A DNA stretch of 64,000 nucleotides, taken from contig NZ_HG322950.1 in assembly GCF_000689415.1 (NCBI RefSeq), forward strand, positions 5,215,501-5,279,500. Reading direction: 5' to 3'. Origin of the DNA: Pseudomonas knackmussii B13 (GTDB taxonomy: Bacteria; Pseudomonadota; Gammaproteobacteria; Pseudomonadales; Pseudomonadaceae). Each line of letters begins with the position of its first letter. Position 1 is the stretch's first letter. This document shows, piece by piece, positions 34,169 to 44,159 of this stretch. The translations under genes were made by a program, and so were the position numbers. Below the pieces are notes generated by a model, which did not search any database, was not told the DNA's origin, and worked only from the letters and a program-made list of their open reading frames with translations.

Positions 34169-35305
34169 TCAGCGGCGCTCGGCCATCGCCGCGATGAAGC
34201 GGTCGAACAGCGGAGCGACGTCGTGCGGGCCAGGGCTGGCTTCCGGGTGACCCTGGAAGCTGAAGGCCACCTTGTCAGTGCGCTCGATGCCCTGCAGGGT
34301 GCCATCGAACAGCGACTTGTGGGTGGCGCGCAGGTTGGCCGGCAGGGTCGACTCGTCCACGGCGAAGCCATGGTTCTGGCTGGTGATCATCACCACGCCG
34401 CTGTCGAGGTCCTGCACCGGGTGGTTCGCACCGTGGTGGCCGTGGCCCATCTTCACGGTCTTGGCGCCGGAGGCCAGGGCCAGCAGCTGGTGACCGAGAC
34501 AGATGCCGAAGACCGGGATGTCGGTATCGAGGAACTCGCGGATCGCCTGGATGGCGTAGTCGCAAGGCTCGGGGTCACCAGGGCCGTTGGAGAGGAAGAT
34601 ACCGTCCGGGTTCAGCGCCAGGACTTCGCTGGCCGGGGTCTGGGCCGGAACGACGGTCAGGCGGCAGCCACGAGCAACCAGCATGCGCAGGATGTTCAGC
34701 TTGACGCCGAAGTCGTAGGCAACCACGTGGTACGGCAGCTCGGCAGCGGCGATTTCCGGGTGGCTGTCGGTTTCCAGGTTCCACACGCTGGAGCGCCATT
34801 CGTAGCGCTCGGTGGAGGAAACGACCTTGGCCAGGTCCATGCCTTTCAGGCCCGGGAAGGAGCGGGCCAGCTCGAGGGCTTTCTCTTCGGTGGCGTCGTC
34901 GCCGGCGAGGATGCAGCCGTTCTGCGAACCCTTCTCGCGCAGGATGCGAGTCAGGCGGCGGGTGTCGATACCGGCGATGGCGACGGTGCCGTTTTCTTTC
35001 AGGTAATCCGGCAGCGACTGCTTGTCGCGCCAGCTGCTGGCCAGCAGCGGCAGGTCGCGGATGATCAGGCCGGCGGCCCAGACCTTGTTCGACTCGGCGT
35101 CTTCCGGGGTGGTCCCGGTGTTGCCGATGTGCGGGTAGGTCAGGGTGACGATCTGTTGGGCATAGGAAGGATCGGTAAGGATTTCCTGGTAGCCGGTCAT
35201 GGCAGTGTTGAACACCACCTCACCAACGGTATGACCGTCGGCACCGATGGCTTCACCGCGAAAAATGCTGCCGTCGGCAAGTGCAAGTATGGCTGGCTTA
35301 GTCAA
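34169..35305 (-). CDS. carA: Carbamoyl-phosphate synthase, small chain
   Basis: The 378-residue glutaminase subunit feeds ammonia to CarB. The C-terminal class I amidotransferase has the nucleophile cysteine in FGICLGHQLLALASG and the His/Glu pair in FQGHPEASPGP; the oxyanion region SNGPGDPEPCDYA is present. It is the first structural gene of the leftward operon, and an attenuator-like leader with a short peptide ORF precedes it. Confidence 0.98.
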   Translation of the reverse strand: MTKPAILALADGSIFRGEAIGADGHTVGEVVFNTAMTGYQEILTDPSYAQQIVTLTYPHIGNTGTTPEDAESNKVWAAGLIIRDLPLLASSWRDKQSLPDYLKENGTVAIAGIDTRRLTRILREKGSQNGCILAGDDATEEKALELARSFPGLKGMDLAKVVSSTERYEWRSSVWNLETDSHPEIAAAELPYHVVAYDFGVKLNILRMLVARGCRLTVVPAQTPASEVLALNPDGIFLSNGPGDPEPCDYAIQAIREFLDTDIPVFGICLGHQLLALASGAKTVKMGHGHHGANHPVQDLDSGVVMITSQNHGFAVDESTLPANLRATHKSLFDGTLQGIERTDKVAFSFQGHPEASPGPHDVAPLFDRFIAAMAERR

Positions 35306-35350
35306 GAAGACCTCCCGTAAATCAAGCCTGGCTGGGCGTGCGCAGATTGT

Positions 35351-35390
35351 AAAAAAGCGGGATGACGTCAGAAGAGGTCATCCCGCTTTT
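35351..35390 (-). terminator. carAB leader terminator (attenuator candidate)
   Basis: On the minus strand AAGCGGGATGAC pairs with GTCATCCCGCTT around a 10-base loop and is followed by TTTTAC, ending 46 bases before carA. It lies downstream of a 17-codon leader ORF, the layout of an attenuator. It can also serve as the dapB terminator. A hairpin TTTAGTG/CACTAAA (35413-35430) sits between leader ORF and terminator. Confidence 0.75.
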
Positions 35391-35425
35391 TTATGGTTCA
35401 TGCTGCGCTGCTTTTAGTGGACACA

Positions 35426-35479
35426 CTAAATCTGTAGTTTACAGAAAAGCGACATCCAGGTCCACCCAAAGCACGACAT
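35426..35479 (-). CDS. Putative carAB leader peptide, 17 residues
   Basis: The ORF encodes MSCFGWTWMSLFCKLQI followed by TAG, with AGGCGG about 9 bases upstream of its ATG. Its stop codon lies within the TTTAGTG/CACTAAA hairpin, so a ribosome finishing the ORF would block that hairpin and could alter folding of the following terminator. The C TTTTCT stretch near its end could serve as a U-rich pausing site. As I recall, pyrimidine-dependent attenuation with a short leader peptide has been reported for P. aeruginosa carAB; its identity here is inference. Confidence 0.5.
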   Translation of the reverse strand: MSCFGWTWMSLFCKLQI

Positions 35480-35501
35480 ACGGCGCTACCGCCTGACCAA
35501 C

Positions 35502-36308
35502 TCAACGCAAGCCGAGCACATCCTGCATGTCGTAAAGACCACTGCCCTGCCCGTCCAGCCAGAGCGCGGCACGCACCGCACCACGAGCGAAGGTCATGCG
35601 GCTCGAAGCCTTGTGCGTGATTTCCACGCGCTCGCCATCGGCGGCGAACAGCACAGTGTGATCACCGACCACATCGCCCGCGCGCACAGTGGCGAAGCCA
35701 ATGGTTTCACGAGCACGAGCACCGGTCTGGCCTTCACGGCCGTAGACGGCAACCTTCTCCAGATCACGCCCCAACGCATTGGCAACGACTTCGCCCATGC
35801 GCAGCGCAGTACCGGACGGCGCATCGACCTTGTGGCGGTGGTGCGCCTCGAGGATCTCGATGTCGACATCATCACCCAGCACACGAGCAGCAGTGTCCAG
35901 CAGCTTAAGGCAGAGGTTCACGCCAACGCTGTAGTTGGCGGCGAAGACAATCGGGATCTCCTTGGCCGCCTCGGCGATCAGCACCTTCTCCTCAGCAGAG
36001 AAACCGGTGGTGCCGATGACCATGGCCTTGCCCGCCTTGCGGCAGATTTCCAGGTTCTTCAGGGTGACGGTCGGGTGGGTGAAATCGATCAGCACATCGA
36101 ACTCGTCAGCCACCTTGAGCAGGTCGCCCGACAGCGGCACGCCGATGCGCCCCAGACCTGCCAGCTCTCCAGCATCGGCACCGACCAGCGTGCTGTCCGG
36201 ACGATCGATGGCGGCGGTCAGGCCGGCGCCACCATTGGTCTGCTGCACCGCCTCGATAAGGATCTTGCCCATGCGCCCAGCGGCGCCCATTACAGCTATA
36301 CGTCGCAT
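35502..36308 (-). CDS. dapB: 4-hydroxy-tetrahydrodipicolinate reductase
   Basis: The 268-residue enzyme reduces the cyclic product of DapA in the lysine/diaminopimelate pathway. The NAD(P)-binding motif VMGAAGRMGK is at the N-terminus. The catalytic ILEAHHRHKVDAPSGTALRMGE loop region with the HH pair and lysine is central, and VIGTTGFS is present. It lies between dnaJ and the carA leader on the minus strand. Confidence 0.97.
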   Translation of the reverse strand: MRRIAVMGAAGRMGKILIEAVQQTNGGAGLTAAIDRPDSTLVGADAGELAGLGRIGVPLSGDLLKVADEFDVLIDFTHPTVTLKNLEICRKAGKAMVIGTTGFSAEEKVLIAEAAKEIPIVFAANYSVGVNLCLKLLDTAARVLGDDVDIEILEAHHRHKVDAPSGTALRMGEVVANALGRDLEKVAVYGREGQTGARARETIGFATVRAGDVVGDHTVLFAADGERVEITHKASSRMTFARGAVRAALWLDGQGSGLYDMQDVLGLR

Positions 36309-36317
36309 TTAGTCAGC

Positions 36318-36388
36318 TCCAAGCTGCAAGCCCCAAGCTGCAAGCGGCGCCCGTCTCGAGGGCCGCCGCCTGCAACCTGCAGCTTCAA
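36318..36388. repeat. AAGCTGCAAGC repeats forming a stem between dnaJ and dapB
   Basis: Two direct copies of AAGCTGCAAGC (36321-36331 and 36335-36345) face an inverted partner around 36370-36386 (CCTGCAGCTTCAAG). Together they fold into an imperfect stem with the GGCGCC-rich loop. It probably ends or stabilises the dnaJ transcript; similar degenerate AGCTGCAAG arrays are familiar between Pseudomonas genes. Confidence 0.45.
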
Positions 36389-36389
36389 G

Positions 36390-37523
36390 TCATAGGTCGT
36401 CGAAGAAGCGCTTCATGCCTTCGAACCAGCCACTGGCACGGGGCGAGTGGGAAGTGTCGCCCTGCAGGCTGCCGCGGAACTCTTCGAGCAGTTCGCGCTG
36501 GCGCTTGTCCAGGTTGACCGGCGTTTCCACCACCACCCTGCACATCAGGTCGCCGGCACCGCCGCCGCGCACCGGGGCCACGCCCTTGCCGCGCAGACGG
36601 AACAGCTTGCCGGTCTGAGTACCCTCGGGGATCTTCAGCTTCACGCGACCATCCAGGGTCGGCACTTCCAGCTCACCACCCAGGGCTGCGTCGGCGAAGC
36701 TGATCGGCACTTCGCAGTACAGATGCTTGCCATCGCGCTGGAAGATGTCGTGCTCGCGCACGTTCACCACCACGTAGAGATCGCCCGCGGGGCCACCATG
36801 GGCACCGGCCTCGCCTTCGCCGGACAGACGAATACGGTCGCCGGTATCGACACCCGCCGGCACCTTGACCGACAGGGTCTTCTGCTCTTCCACTCGCCCC
36901 TGGCCGTGGCAGGTGCCGCATGGATCGCTGATCATCTTGCCGTTGCCATGGCAACGCGGGCAGGTCTGCTGCACCGAGAAGAAGCCCTGCTGCATGCGCA
37001 CCTGGCCGATGCCGCCGCAGGTGGTGCAGGTGACCGGCGAGGTGCCGGGCTTGGCGCCGCTGCCGCTGCAAGTCTTGCAACCAACCAGGGTCGGCACGCG
37101 GATGGTCACGGTGGTGCCGCGCACGGCATCTTCAAGATCCAGGTCCAGCGTGTAGCGCAGATCGGCGCCGCGCTGCGGGCCGCCGCGACCGCCACGACCA
37201 CCGCCGCCGCCACCGAAGAAATCGCTGAAGACGTCGCCGAAGATGTCCGAGAAGCTCGCGCCGCCGAAGCCGGCTCCAGCGCCACCACCCATCTGCGGGT
37301 CGACACCGGCGTGACCGTACTGATCGTAGGCTGCACGCTTGCTGGCGTCAGACAGGATCTCGTACGCCTCGTTGGCCTCCTTGAATTTATCCTCGGCTTC
37401 CTTGTCGCCGGGATTGCGGTCCGGGTGGTGCTTCATGGCCAGCCGGCGATAGGCCTTCTTCAGGTCCGCTTCGCTGGCGCCACGCTCGACACCCAGTACC
37501 TCGTAAAAATCACGTTTGGCCAT
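36390..37523 (-). CDS. dnaJ: Chaperone protein DnaJ
   Basis: The 377-residue co-chaperone has the J domain with HPD (KHHPDRNPGD), a Gly/Phe-rich linker (residues ~75-115), four CxxCxGxG zinc repeats (CKTCSGSG, CTTCGGIG, CPRCHGNG, CGTCHGQG) and the C-terminal substrate-binding domains. It is third in the grpE-dnaK-dnaJ heat-shock unit and follows dnaK with a 129-base gap holding a 10-bp hairpin. Confidence 0.98.
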   Translation of the reverse strand: MAKRDFYEVLGVERGASEADLKKAYRRLAMKHHPDRNPGDKEAEDKFKEANEAYEILSDASKRAAYDQYGHAGVDPQMGGGAGAGFGGASFSDIFGDVFSDFFGGGGGGRGGRGGPQRGADLRYTLDLDLEDAVRGTTVTIRVPTLVGCKTCSGSGAKPGTSPVTCTTCGGIGQVRMQQGFFSVQQTCPRCHGNGKMISDPCGTCHGQGRVEEQKTLSVKVPAGVDTGDRIRLSGEGEAGAHGGPAGDLYVVVNVREHDIFQRDGKHLYCEVPISFADAALGGELEVPTLDGRVKLKIPEGTQTGKLFRLRGKGVAPVRGGGAGDLMCRVVVETPVNLDKRQRELLEEFRGSLQGDTSHSPRASGWFEGMKRFFDDL

Positions 37524-37596
37524 AAATTCTTTGCACCTTCAAAACCTCTCCCCCAGACACGCCGACGCGGGAGCAAGCCCCCGCGCGACGGTTCAT

Positions 37597-37629
37597 GCGC
37601 ACCGACACGCTGGTCGGGGGTCGGTGCGC
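37597..37629. other. Hairpin between dnaK and dnaJ
   Basis: GCGCACCGAC (37597-37606) is complementary to GTCGGTGCGC (37620-37629). There is no T-tail, so it is more likely an mRNA-processing or stability element that lowers dnaJ relative to dnaK than a full terminator. Confidence 0.45.
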
Positions 37630-37652
37630 CGGAGCGGAAGCAAGCACGCGGC

Positions 37653-39569
<1,917 letters not shown>

Positions 39570-39659
39570 ATTTCACTCTCCAGAAATTAGATTCCGTGCG
39601 GGCCCCGCTGCGGGCCTATTGCTCGGTTGAATACCCAGATGGGGACCGGGTGGTGGATT

Positions 39660-40223
39660 TCAAGCCTTCTCGTCGATCGAAGGCGGAGTCTGTTCGGGTG
39701 CCTTGCTGACCACGACCATCGCCGGACGCAGCAGGCGGCCGTGCAGCAGGTAGCCCTTCTGGAACACCTTGACCACGCTACCCGGCTCCATGTGCGCGCT
39801 TTCCTGCATCGCCATGGCCTGATGGTGCTCGGGGTTGAACGGCTCGCCGTGCGGGTCGACCGGCTCCAGGTTGTAGCGCTTGAGGGTGTCGTGGAACATC
39901 TTGAGGGTCAGCTCGATGCCTTCGCGCATCGGCTTGATCGCCTCGTCGTCCGGGTTCGACATTTCCAGCGCGCGCTCCAGGGTGTCGACCACCGGCAGCA
40001 GGTCGCCGGAGAACTTCTCCAGGGCGAACTTGTGCGCTTTCTCCACGTCCTGCTCGGCACGCCGGCGGACGTTCTGCAATTCGGCAACCGCACGCAGGCT
40101 CTGGTCCTTGGCCGCGGCCAGCTGCTCTTCCAGGTTCTGCACGCGGACGTTCAGGTCTTCGCCGGCACCCTGTTCCGGCTGCTCGTTCATGCGCGAATCC
40201 TGGGTCTGTTGTTCGTCAGACAT
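39660..40223 (-). CDS. grpE: Nucleotide exchange factor GrpE
   Basis: The 187-residue protein releases ADP from DnaK. A long N-terminal coiled coil (residues ~20-90, AELQNVRRRAEQDVEKAHKF) is followed by the beta-wing domain with NPEHHQAMAM and GSVVKVFQKGYLLHGRLLRPA. A GGAGAG ribosome site precedes the ATG. It is first in the operon, under a sigma-32-type promoter. Confidence 0.98.
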   Translation of the reverse strand: MSDEQQTQDSRMNEQPEQGAGEDLNVRVQNLEEQLAAAKDQSLRAVAELQNVRRRAEQDVEKAHKFALEKFSGDLLPVVDTLERALEMSNPDDEAIKPMREGIELTLKMFHDTLKRYNLEPVDPHGEPFNPEHHQAMAMQESAHMEPGSVVKVFQKGYLLHGRLLRPAMVVVSKAPEQTPPSIDEKA

Positions 40224-40293
40224 GCCACTCTCCTACCAAAAGAAATAAGCCTTAGAAAACAAAGCGAACCGACGGGTTCGCGGCTCTGCCGGC

Positions 40294-40322
40294 TATATGG
40301 GGGCCAAATCTGCCGCTTCAAG
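40294..40322 (-). promoter_or_regulatory. Sigma-32 heat-shock promoter for grpE-dnaK-dnaJ
   Basis: On the minus strand CTTGAA (-35, plus positions 40317-40322) and CCCCATATA (-10, 40294-40302) are 14 bases apart, a near-perfect match to the RpoH consensus CTTGAA/CCCCAT-T. It lies 71 bases upstream of grpE. Confidence 0.85.
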
Positions 40323-40353
40323 GGTCGGACGGATAATTGCCAGTCAGCGAAAA

Positions 40354-40373
40354 TACTGTATAAATATCCAGAA
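40354..40373 (+). promoter_or_regulatory. LexA (SOS) box upstream of recN
   Basis: TACTGTATAAATATCCAGAA fits the LexA consensus CTGT-N8-ACAG with one change in the right half. It lies 21 bases before the recN start codon, where LexA would block transcription. recN is SOS-controlled in many bacteria. Confidence 0.8.
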
Positions 40374-40393
40374 CACTCCACGGAGCCATTCCC

Positions 40394-42070
40394 ATGCTGG
40401 TTCACCTGTCCGTACACAACTACGCCATCGTCGAACACCTCGATCTCGAGCTCGCCGCCGGCATGAGCGTGATCACCGGCGAGACCGGTGCGGGCAAGTC
40501 GATCATGCTCGACGCCCTCGGCCTGGCCCTTGGCGACCGCGCCGACAGCGGCGTGGTGCGCCCTGGTGCGGACAAGGCGGACATCCTCGCCAGCTTCGAC
40601 GTCAGCGCCATAGCCGAGGCCCGCGACTGGCTCGCCGAGCGCGACCTGGAGCAGGACGGCCCATGCATCCTGCGCCGGGTCATCACCGCGGAAGGCCGTT
40701 CTCGCGGCTATATAAACGGCAGTCCCTGCCCGCTAGGCGACCTCAAGGCACTGGGCGAGCTGCTCATCGATATCCACAGCCAGCACGAACACCAGTCGCT
40801 GCTCAAGGCCGACACCCATCGCCGTCTGCTCGACGAGTACGCCGGCAGCCAGGACCTGGCGCGCCAGGTACAACTGGCCGCGCAGCGCTGGAAGCAGACA
40901 CGCCAGGAACTCGACCGCCTGTCGCGCAGCGGCGATGAGCAGCGCGCCCGCCACCAGTTGCTCAGCTACCAGCTCGACGAACTGGAAAACCTGGCCCTGA
41001 GCGAGAACGAACTGGAGTCGCTGGAGGCCGAACACAAGACCCTGAGCAATGCCGGCGCGCTTCTTGGCGCCTGCCGCCAAGTCGTGGACATGTGCAGCGA
41101 AAGCGATGCCGGAAACGTGCTTTCGGTCCTGCCCGCGAGCCTCCACCGGCTGACCGCCTTCCAGAGCCAGCCGCAGGCGCTGGCCGAAGCCGTCAACCTG
41201 CTGTCCAGCGCACAGATCCAGGTCGAGGAAGCGGTCGGCGAGCTGAACCGCTTCGTCGATAACTTCGATGCCGACCCCAATCGTCTGCAGCAACTCGAAG
41301 AACGGATGGACAGCATTTACGGGCTGGCACGCAAGCACCGCGTGCAGCCCAGCGAACTGCTCGACCTGCAGCAGCGCCTGCTTGACGAACTGGAAGCGCT
41401 CAACGCCGACGACGAAGCCGTGGAGCGCCTGGGCGAGGAGCTGGCCGCCTACGAACGCCACTATCAGGAGAAGGCCGCCGAACTCGGCGCCCTGCGCCGC
41501 CAGGCCGCACCGCAACTGGCCACGGCAGTAGAGACGGAAATGCAGCGCCTCGGCATGCCCGGCGGCCGCTTTGCCATCGAACTGAGCGAAGCTCCCCATG
41601 CCGAACCCCAGGCCAACGGGCTGGAGCAACTGGAATTCCTGGTCAGCGCCAACCCCGGGCAGCCGCTCAAGGGCATCGCCAAGGTCGCTTCCGGAGGCGA
41701 GCTGTCGCGCATCAGCTTGGCGATCCAGGTCATCACCGCGCAGACCTCGCGCATCCCCACGCTTGTGTTCGACGAAGTCGACGTCGGGATTGGCGGGCCG
41801 ACTGCGGAAGTCGTTGGCCAGCTTCTGCGTCGCCTGGGCGAGCGCGGCCAGGTACTGACCGTCACCCACCTACCGCAGGTCGCCGCCCAGGGTCATCAGC
41901 ATTTGTTCGTGCACAAGGATCGCAGCAGCAGCGAAACCCGCACCGCGGTTGCCAACTTGAAGAAGGCCGAACGCATCGAAGAAATCGCCCGAATGCTCGG
42001 CGGTGTCGACCTCACCAAGGAGTCGCTGGCGCACGCTCGCAAGATGGTCGATCGGGCGCTGCAAGGCTAA
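40394..42070 (+). CDS. recN: DNA repair protein RecN
   Basis: The 558-residue SMC-like ATPase acts in double-strand-break repair. The N-terminal head has Walker A GETGAGKS and the Q-loop-region DIHSQHEHQSLL. Two coiled-coil arms occupy residues ~150-370. The C-terminal head carries the ABC signature ASGGELSRISLAI and Walker B TLVFDEVDVGIGG. A LexA box overlaps its promoter region, and it diverges from grpE. Confidence 0.97.
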   Translation: MLVHLSVHNYAIVEHLDLELAAGMSVITGETGAGKSIMLDALGLALGDRADSGVVRPGADKADILASFDVSAIAEARDWLAERDLEQDGPCILRRVITAEGRSRGYINGSPCPLGDLKALGELLIDIHSQHEHQSLLKADTHRRLLDEYAGSQDLARQVQLAAQRWKQTRQELDRLSRSGDEQRARHQLLSYQLDELENLALSENELESLEAEHKTLSNAGALLGACRQVVDMCSESDAGNVLSVLPASLHRLTAFQSQPQALAEAVNLLSSAQIQVEEAVGELNRFVDNFDADPNRLQQLEERMDSIYGLARKHRVQPSELLDLQQRLLDELEALNADDEAVERLGEELAAYERHYQEKAAELGALRRQAAPQLATAVETEMQRLGMPGGRFAIELSEAPHAEPQANGLEQLEFLVSANPGQPLKGIAKVASGGELSRISLAIQVITAQTSRIPTLVFDEVDVGIGGPTAEVVGQLLRRLGERGQVLTVTHLPQVAAQGHQHLFVHKDRSSSETRTAVANLKKAERIEEIARMLGGVDLTKESLAHARKMVDRALQG

Positions 42071-42104
42071 ACGCCCCGCCATCATTCACTCGACGCACAA
42101 ACGA

Positions 42105-42130
42105 AAACGGCGACCCTTGGGTCGCCGTTT
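42105..42130. terminator. Bidirectional terminator between recN and fur
   Basis: AAACGGCGACCC (42105-42116) pairs perfectly with GGGTCGCCGTTT (42119-42130); A/T-ends on both sides suit both convergent genes. Confidence 0.85.
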
Positions 42131-42147
42131 CACGCATCAAACGCGGC

Positions 42148-42552
42148 TTATTTCTTCTTGCGGATGTACAGGACCAGATTGTGGTCCACCAGCTCGAAGC
42201 CGCGCTCCTTGACGATCTCGCGCTGACGCTTCTCGATTTCGGCGTCCATGAACTCGATCACCTCGCCGGTATCGACGCAGACCATGTGGTCGTGGTGGCC
42301 GCTGTCGGCCAGCTCGAACACTGCGTGGCCGCCGTCGAAGTTGTGGCGAACCACCAGGCCCGCGGCCTCGAACTGGGTCAGCACGCGGTACACGGTCGCC
42401 AGGCCGACGTCCTCACCCGCCTCCATCAACGCCTTGTAGACATCCTCGGCGCTCATGTGGCGCTGCTCGGCGGAATCGAGCATCTGCAGGATCTTGACGC
42501 GCGGCAGCGTGACTTTCAGTCCGGCTTTGCGCAGTTCGTTGTTTTCAACCAT
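42148..42552 (-). CDS. fur: Ferric uptake regulator Fur
   Basis: The 134-residue iron-responsive repressor has the winged-helix N-terminal domain (GLKVTLPRVKILQML, GLATVYRVLTQFEAAGLV) and the metal-binding HHDHMVCVDTGEVIEF. The ATG at 42552 (MVENNELRKAGL) gives the standard Pseudomonas length. It is divergent from bamE with a 96-base shared promoter region, the known Pseudomonas fur-omlA arrangement. Confidence 0.98.
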   Translation of the reverse strand: MVENNELRKAGLKVTLPRVKILQMLDSAEQRHMSAEDVYKALMEAGEDVGLATVYRVLTQFEAAGLVVRHNFDGGHAVFELADSGHHDHMVCVDTGEVIEFMDAEIEKRQREIVKERGFELVDHNLVLYIRKKK

Positions 42553-42648
42553 GTTTGCTTTCTCGGCGCGGAATGCTTCGCAGCATCCTTCAATGCAGGT
42601 ATGATCGGGGTTTCGTTGCCCAGCCAAGATAGTGGAAGTCACCCCCCG

Positions 42649-43182
42649 ATGCAAAAAGCCAAGCTCACGCTGACCAGTCTCGCATTCGCGATGGGACTTG
42701 CCGCACTCGCCGGCTGTTCGTTCCCAGGGGTCTACAAGATCGACATCCAGCAGGGCAACGTCGTGACTCAGGACATGATAGACCAGTTGAAGCCCGGAAT
42801 GACCCGGCGCCAAGTGCGGTTTATCATGGGCAATCCGCTGATTGTCGACACCTTCCATGCCAACCGCTGGGACTACCTGTACAGCCTGCAGCCCGGCGGT
42901 GGTCAACGCAGCCAGGAGCGTGTCAGCCTGATGTTCAACGACAACGACCAGTTGATCGGCCTGAACGGCGATTTCCGCCCGGGCGTCAGCCGCGACGAGG
43001 CAATCCTCGGCAAGGAAGCGGCTCCCGGCACTCCGCAGCAACCGACGCAGCAGAAACCCGAGCAGCCCAAGGAAGAACCGGCCAAGCCCGGCTCCGTGGA
43101 AGAGCAACTGCAACGCGAAGTCGACGAGGCCAAACCGGTCGCCGTACCGACGCCGCAGCCGCTGGACAAGAATCCGCAGTAA
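42649..43182 (+). CDS. bamE: Outer-membrane assembly lipoprotein BamE (OmlA)
   Basis: The 177-residue lipoprotein is part of the BAM complex. A signal peptide ends in the lipobox LAALAGC. The BamE core is IQQGNVVTQDMIDQLKPGMT, then VRFIMGNPLIVDTFHANRWD. The last ~60 residues are a Pro/Gln/Glu-rich tail (PQQPTQQKPEQPKEEPAKPG), longer than in E. coli. The start is the ATG at 42649, just before the hydrophobic signal. Confidence 0.96.
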   Translation: MQKAKLTLTSLAFAMGLAALAGCSFPGVYKIDIQQGNVVTQDMIDQLKPGMTRRQVRFIMGNPLIVDTFHANRWDYLYSLQPGGGQRSQERVSLMFNDNDQLIGLNGDFRPGVSRDEAILGKEAAPGTPQQPTQQKPEQPKEEPAKPGSVEEQLQREVDEAKPVAVPTPQPLDKNPQ

Positions 43183-43195
43183 TTCGCCTGCGACG

Positions 43196-43223
43196 AAAAA
43201 GCCCGGCCAATGCCGGGCTTTTT
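43196..43223. terminator. Bidirectional terminator between bamE and rnfH
   Basis: AAAAAGCCCGGC (43196-43207) and GCCGGGCTTTTT (43212-43223) form a perfect symmetric terminator between the convergent genes. Confidence 0.92.
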
Positions 43224-43239
43224 CATGCCTGCGCAAAAC

Positions 43240-43548
43240 TCAGGACTTGCTAGCGCGGGCCCGCGCCGCGCGCTGCTTGCGCACTTCCTTGGGATCAGCG
43301 ATCAGCGGCCGGTATACCTCCACCCGCTCCCCCTCTTCCAATACGCGCTCCTCGGGATTGGCCACAGCCTTGCCGAAGATACCCAGCGGACTCTGCCGCA
43401 GGTCCAGCTCGGGAAAGTGTGCAGCGATGCCCGACAGCTCCACCGCTTCGCGCATCTTCGTGCCATAGGGCACGCTCAGACGTAGCAGGCGCTGCCGCTC
43501 TGGCAGCGCACAGACCACTTCGATGGCGATGCTGCGGATTTCAGCCAT
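43240..43548 (-). CDS. rnfH: RnfH-family ubiquitin-like protein
   Basis: The 102-residue protein belongs to the RnfH/UPF0125 family with a beta-grasp (ubiquitin-like) fold: IAIEVVCALPERQRLLRLSV, GIFGKAVANPEERVLEEGER, VEVYRPLIADPKEVRKQRA. Its start (ATG at 43548) overlaps the end of ratA by 8 bases, so the two are coupled; this pairing is widely conserved. The role is unsettled. Confidence 0.93.
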   Translation of the reverse strand: MAEIRSIAIEVVCALPERQRLLRLSVPYGTKMREAVELSGIAAHFPELDLRQSPLGIFGKAVANPEERVLEEGERVEVYRPLIADPKEVRKQRAARARASKS

Positions 43549-43975
43549 ACAGCTGCTTGGCGCGCTGGCAGAAGGCATCGACCATGGTGTTGGCGGCCTG
43601 GGTGAACAGCGGACCGAGGGTGGCCTTCACCAGCGCGCCGGCGTAATCGAACGTCAGCTCGAGACTGATCTTGCAGGCCTTGTCGCCCAGCGCCTTGAAG
43701 GTCCAGACACCGTGCAGCTCACTGAACGGACCCTCTTCCAGCTTCATCTCTATGCTCTCGCCGGGGACCAGCGCGTTACGGGTGGTGAAGCGCTGCGACA
43801 GGCTGCCCTTGGCGACGCAAAGCTCGGCGCGCATGGCCGTCTCGCTCACCTCGAGCACGGTGCTCGCGGAACACCAGGGCAGGAACTCCGGGTAGCGCGC
43901 CACATCGTTCACCAGGTCGTACAGCGCCCGCGCGGGAAATGGCAGGAGGGCCGAACGCTGGATATGCGTGCTCAT
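43541..43975 (-). CDS. ratA: RatA-type START/polyketide cyclase-like protein
   Basis: The 144-residue protein has the START-like fold of E. coli RatA (reported to block 70S formation) and mitochondrial COQ10-like proteins: RSALLPFPARALYDLVNDVARYPEFLPWC-type opening, EGPFSELHGVWTF, and FDYAGALVKATLGPLF. I took the ATG at 43975; another five codons upstream (43990) is possible and neither has a strong ribosome site. It is adjacent to rnfH and divergent from smpB. Confidence 0.92.
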   Translation of the reverse strand: MSTHIQRSALLPFPARALYDLVNDVARYPEFLPWCSASTVLEVSETAMRAELCVAKGSLSQRFTTRNALVPGESIEMKLEEGPFSELHGVWTFKALGDKACKISLELTFDYAGALVKATLGPLFTQAANTMVDAFCQRAKQLYG

Positions 43976-44159
43976 AAGGTTCTCGCTCATTCAATGAAGG
44001 GAAGCCCGCGAACGCCGGGCGACGCGGCTTCCATCGGCAAAAAAAACAGCGCGCATTCTCCGAGATTAGCCACGCCCCCTCAAGCGCGCATCCCGCGCCG
44101 CGGCGAAATCCACGACGCCGATAGCGGCGCGGCCGACGACTCCCTATAATGCGCGGCCT

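Noticed and set aside
35378..35401. Seven-residue ORF MNHKKAG as the carAB leader gene
   Set aside because: It lacks a ribosome site and its end is buried in the terminator stem. The 17-codon ORF upstream is the better candidate; this one is only mentioned in the finding.
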